7,597 nucleotides of DNA, from the NCBI GenBank assembly GCA_016869335.1, contig VGEJ01000119.1:1-7597 (forward strand), in the 5' to 3' direction. The position numbers were made by a program, and so were the translations under genes. Position 1 is the first letter of the stretch; every line of letters starts with the position of its first letter. A model generated the notes under the pieces. It was given only the letters and a program-made list of their open reading frames with translations, searched no databases and was not told where the DNA came from. Below are positions 6,404-7,597 of the stretch, one piece after another. The DNA comes from Alphaproteobacteria bacterium. GTDB lineage: Bacteria; Pseudomonadota; Alphaproteobacteria; VGEJ01.

Positions 6404-7576
6404 GTGCCGAGAAGCGATTACCTATTCACCAGCGAGTCCGTGTCTGAGGGCCACCCCGACAAACTGTGCGACCGGGTCTCGGATGCGGTCGTCGATGCCT
6501 ACCTCACCGCCGACCCGCACGCGCGCGTGGCGGTCGAGACGCTGGCCACGACCAACCTGCTCGTCCTGGCCGGCGAGGTACGCGCGCCGGCGAGCGTGAC
6601 CCCGGAGACGATCGAGGCGGTGGCCCGCCACGCCGTCCGCGAGATCGGCTACGAGCAGGCGGGCTTCCACTGGAAGAGTGCCAAGGTCCAGATTCACATC
6701 CACGCGCAGTCCCCCGACATCGCCCAGGGTGTCGATGCGCGCGGCAACAAGGACGAGGGCGCGGGCGACCAGGGCATCATGTTCGGCCATGCCTGCCGCG
6801 AGACCGAGGCGTTCATGCCGGCGCCGATCTACTACGCCCACGCGATCCTGCGGTCGCTGGCGGAGGCGCGCCATTCCGGCGCCGAACCGGGCCTCGGTCC
6901 TGACGCCAAGAGCCAGGTCACGCTGCGCTATGTCGACGGCAAGCCGGTGGGGGCGACCTCGGTCGTGGTCTCGACCCAGCACGGCGAGTCGCTCGAGCAG
7001 GACGAGGTCCGCGAGATCGTGCGCCCGCACGTGGTCAACACCCTGCCGTCCGGCTGGATGTGCCCGGAAGCGGACTTCTACGTCAATCCGACGGGCCGCT
7101 TCGTGGTCGGCGGGCCGGATGGCGACTGCGGGCTTACCGGGCGCAAGATCATCGTCGACACCTACGGCGGAGCAGCACCACATGGCGGCGGCGCATTCTC
7201 GGGCAAGGATCCGACGAAGGTCGACCGCTCGGCGGCCTATGCCGCCCGCCATGTCGCCAAGAACATCGTTGCGGCCGGTCTTGCCGACCGCTGTACGATC
7301 CAGCTCTCCTATGCCATCGGCGTATCACGCCCGCTGTCGGTCTACGTCGACCTCCACGGCAGCGGGCGGGTCGACGAGGCGAGGATCGAGCGCGTGATCA
7401 GCGACGTCATCGATCTGAGCCCGCGCGGCATCCGTGAACGGCTGGGCCTGAGCCGCCCGATCTATGCCCGGACGGCGGCCTATGGCCATTTCGGCCGGAC
7501 GCCGGAGCCCGACGGCGGGTTCTCGTGGGAGAGGCTCGACCTCGTCGACGACCTCACGACCGCCCTCGCGCGCTGA
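6404..7576 (+). CDS. metK: S-adenosylmethionine synthetase MetK
   Basis: MetK makes S-adenosylmethionine from methionine and ATP, releasing phosphate and diphosphate; it is a cytosolic, Mg- and K-dependent oligomer. From GTG 6404 the protein is 390 residues, the usual length. Three repeated domains carry the family signatures: [17 protein letters not shown] with GHPDK at 16-20, [10 protein letters not shown] at 119-128 (the methionine/ATP signature), and [19 protein letters not shown] from Gly261 (the P-loop-like signature). The start is chosen because GGGAG (6393-6397) lies six bases upstream and the protein then begins [12 protein letters not shown] as homologues do. The frame is open back to TTG 6296, but those 36 extra residues do not look like MetK. 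The product SAM is a substrate of MiaB encoded upstream. No terminator is visible in the 21 bases after the stop; in related genomes trmB often follows, but it cannot be seen here. Confidence 0.97.
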   Translation: MPRSDYLFTSESVSEGHPDKLCDRVSDAVVDAYLTADPHARVAVETLATTNLLVLAGEVRAPASVTPETIEAVARHAVREIGYEQAGFHWKSAKVQIHIHAQSPDIAQGVDARGNKDEGAGDQGIMFGHACRETEAFMPAPIYYAHAILRSLAEARHSGAEPGLGPDAKSQVTLRYVDGKPVGATSVVVSTQHGESLEQDEVREIVRPHVVNTLPSGWMCPEADFYVNPTGRFVVGGPDGDCGLTGRKIIVDTYGGAAPHGGGAFSGKDPTKVDRSAAYAARHVAKNIVAAGLADRCTIQLSYAIGVSRPLSVYVDLHGSGRVDEARIERVISDVIDLSPRGIRERLGLSRPIYARTAAYGHFGRTPEPDGGFSWERLDLVDDLTTALAR

Positions 7577-7597
7577 GGCACCCGGCGCGGGACCACC

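Noticed and set aside
6422..7252. Minus-strand open frame of 276 codons inside metK
   Set aside because: It lies wholly antisense to metK; its His/Asp/Arg/Val-rich translation reflects the complement of metK codons, with no domain seen.
1..7597. Search for mobile elements, CRISPR arrays, tRNA or rRNA genes, toxin-antitoxin or defence genes
   Set aside because: No transposase or integrase motifs, no regularly spaced repeats, no tRNA-like cloverleaf noticed, and nearly all bases are taken up by core housekeeping genes.

Overview
The window is a dense, GC-rich (roughly two-thirds G+C), entirely plus-strand block of housekeeping genes. Its order is [plsC-like 3' end] - miaB - phoH - ybeY - corC/tlyC - lnt - XRE regulator (PhrR/PraR type) - metK. 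From general knowledge this is a conserved Alphaproteobacteria neighbourhood. The protein sequences, the regulator sitting between lnt and metK, and the heavy use of GTG starts all fit a high-GC alphaproteobacterium, perhaps Rhodospirillales-like or an uncultured relative. I cannot name a genus.

Layout: positions 1-180 hold the last 59 codons of an upstream gene, probably a PlsC-type acyltransferase by position and weak C-terminal resemblance. After a 45-base gap, miaB (226-1668), phoH (from about 1646), ybeY (2688-3197), corC (3194-4123) and lnt (4120-5703) follow with overlaps or a 28-base gap, so they look like one transcription unit. A 122-base spacer (5704-5825) holds two hairpins and then the GTG start of a 139-residue XRE-family regulator (5826-6245). 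A 158-base leader (6246-6403) with two further hairpins precedes metK (6404-7576). The last 21 bases contain no recognisable gene.

How the genes fit together: MiaB modifies tRNA, while YbeY and its usual partner PhoH act in rRNA/RNA maturation. CorC/TlyC is a CBS-domain protein of the envelope/ion group, and Lnt completes lipoprotein acylation in the inner membrane. MetK makes S-adenosylmethionine, which MiaB uses twice per reaction. The regulator may control itself and/or metK, but the sequence does not prove this.

I see no mobile element, CRISPR array, tRNA, rRNA, toxin-antitoxin or defence system, and I do not think this window hides a new system. The points worth a second look are a probable CTG start codon for corC, the paired hairpins and GTACT repeats at the lnt/regulator junction, and the structured metK leader, which I could not match to a known SAM riboswitch class.
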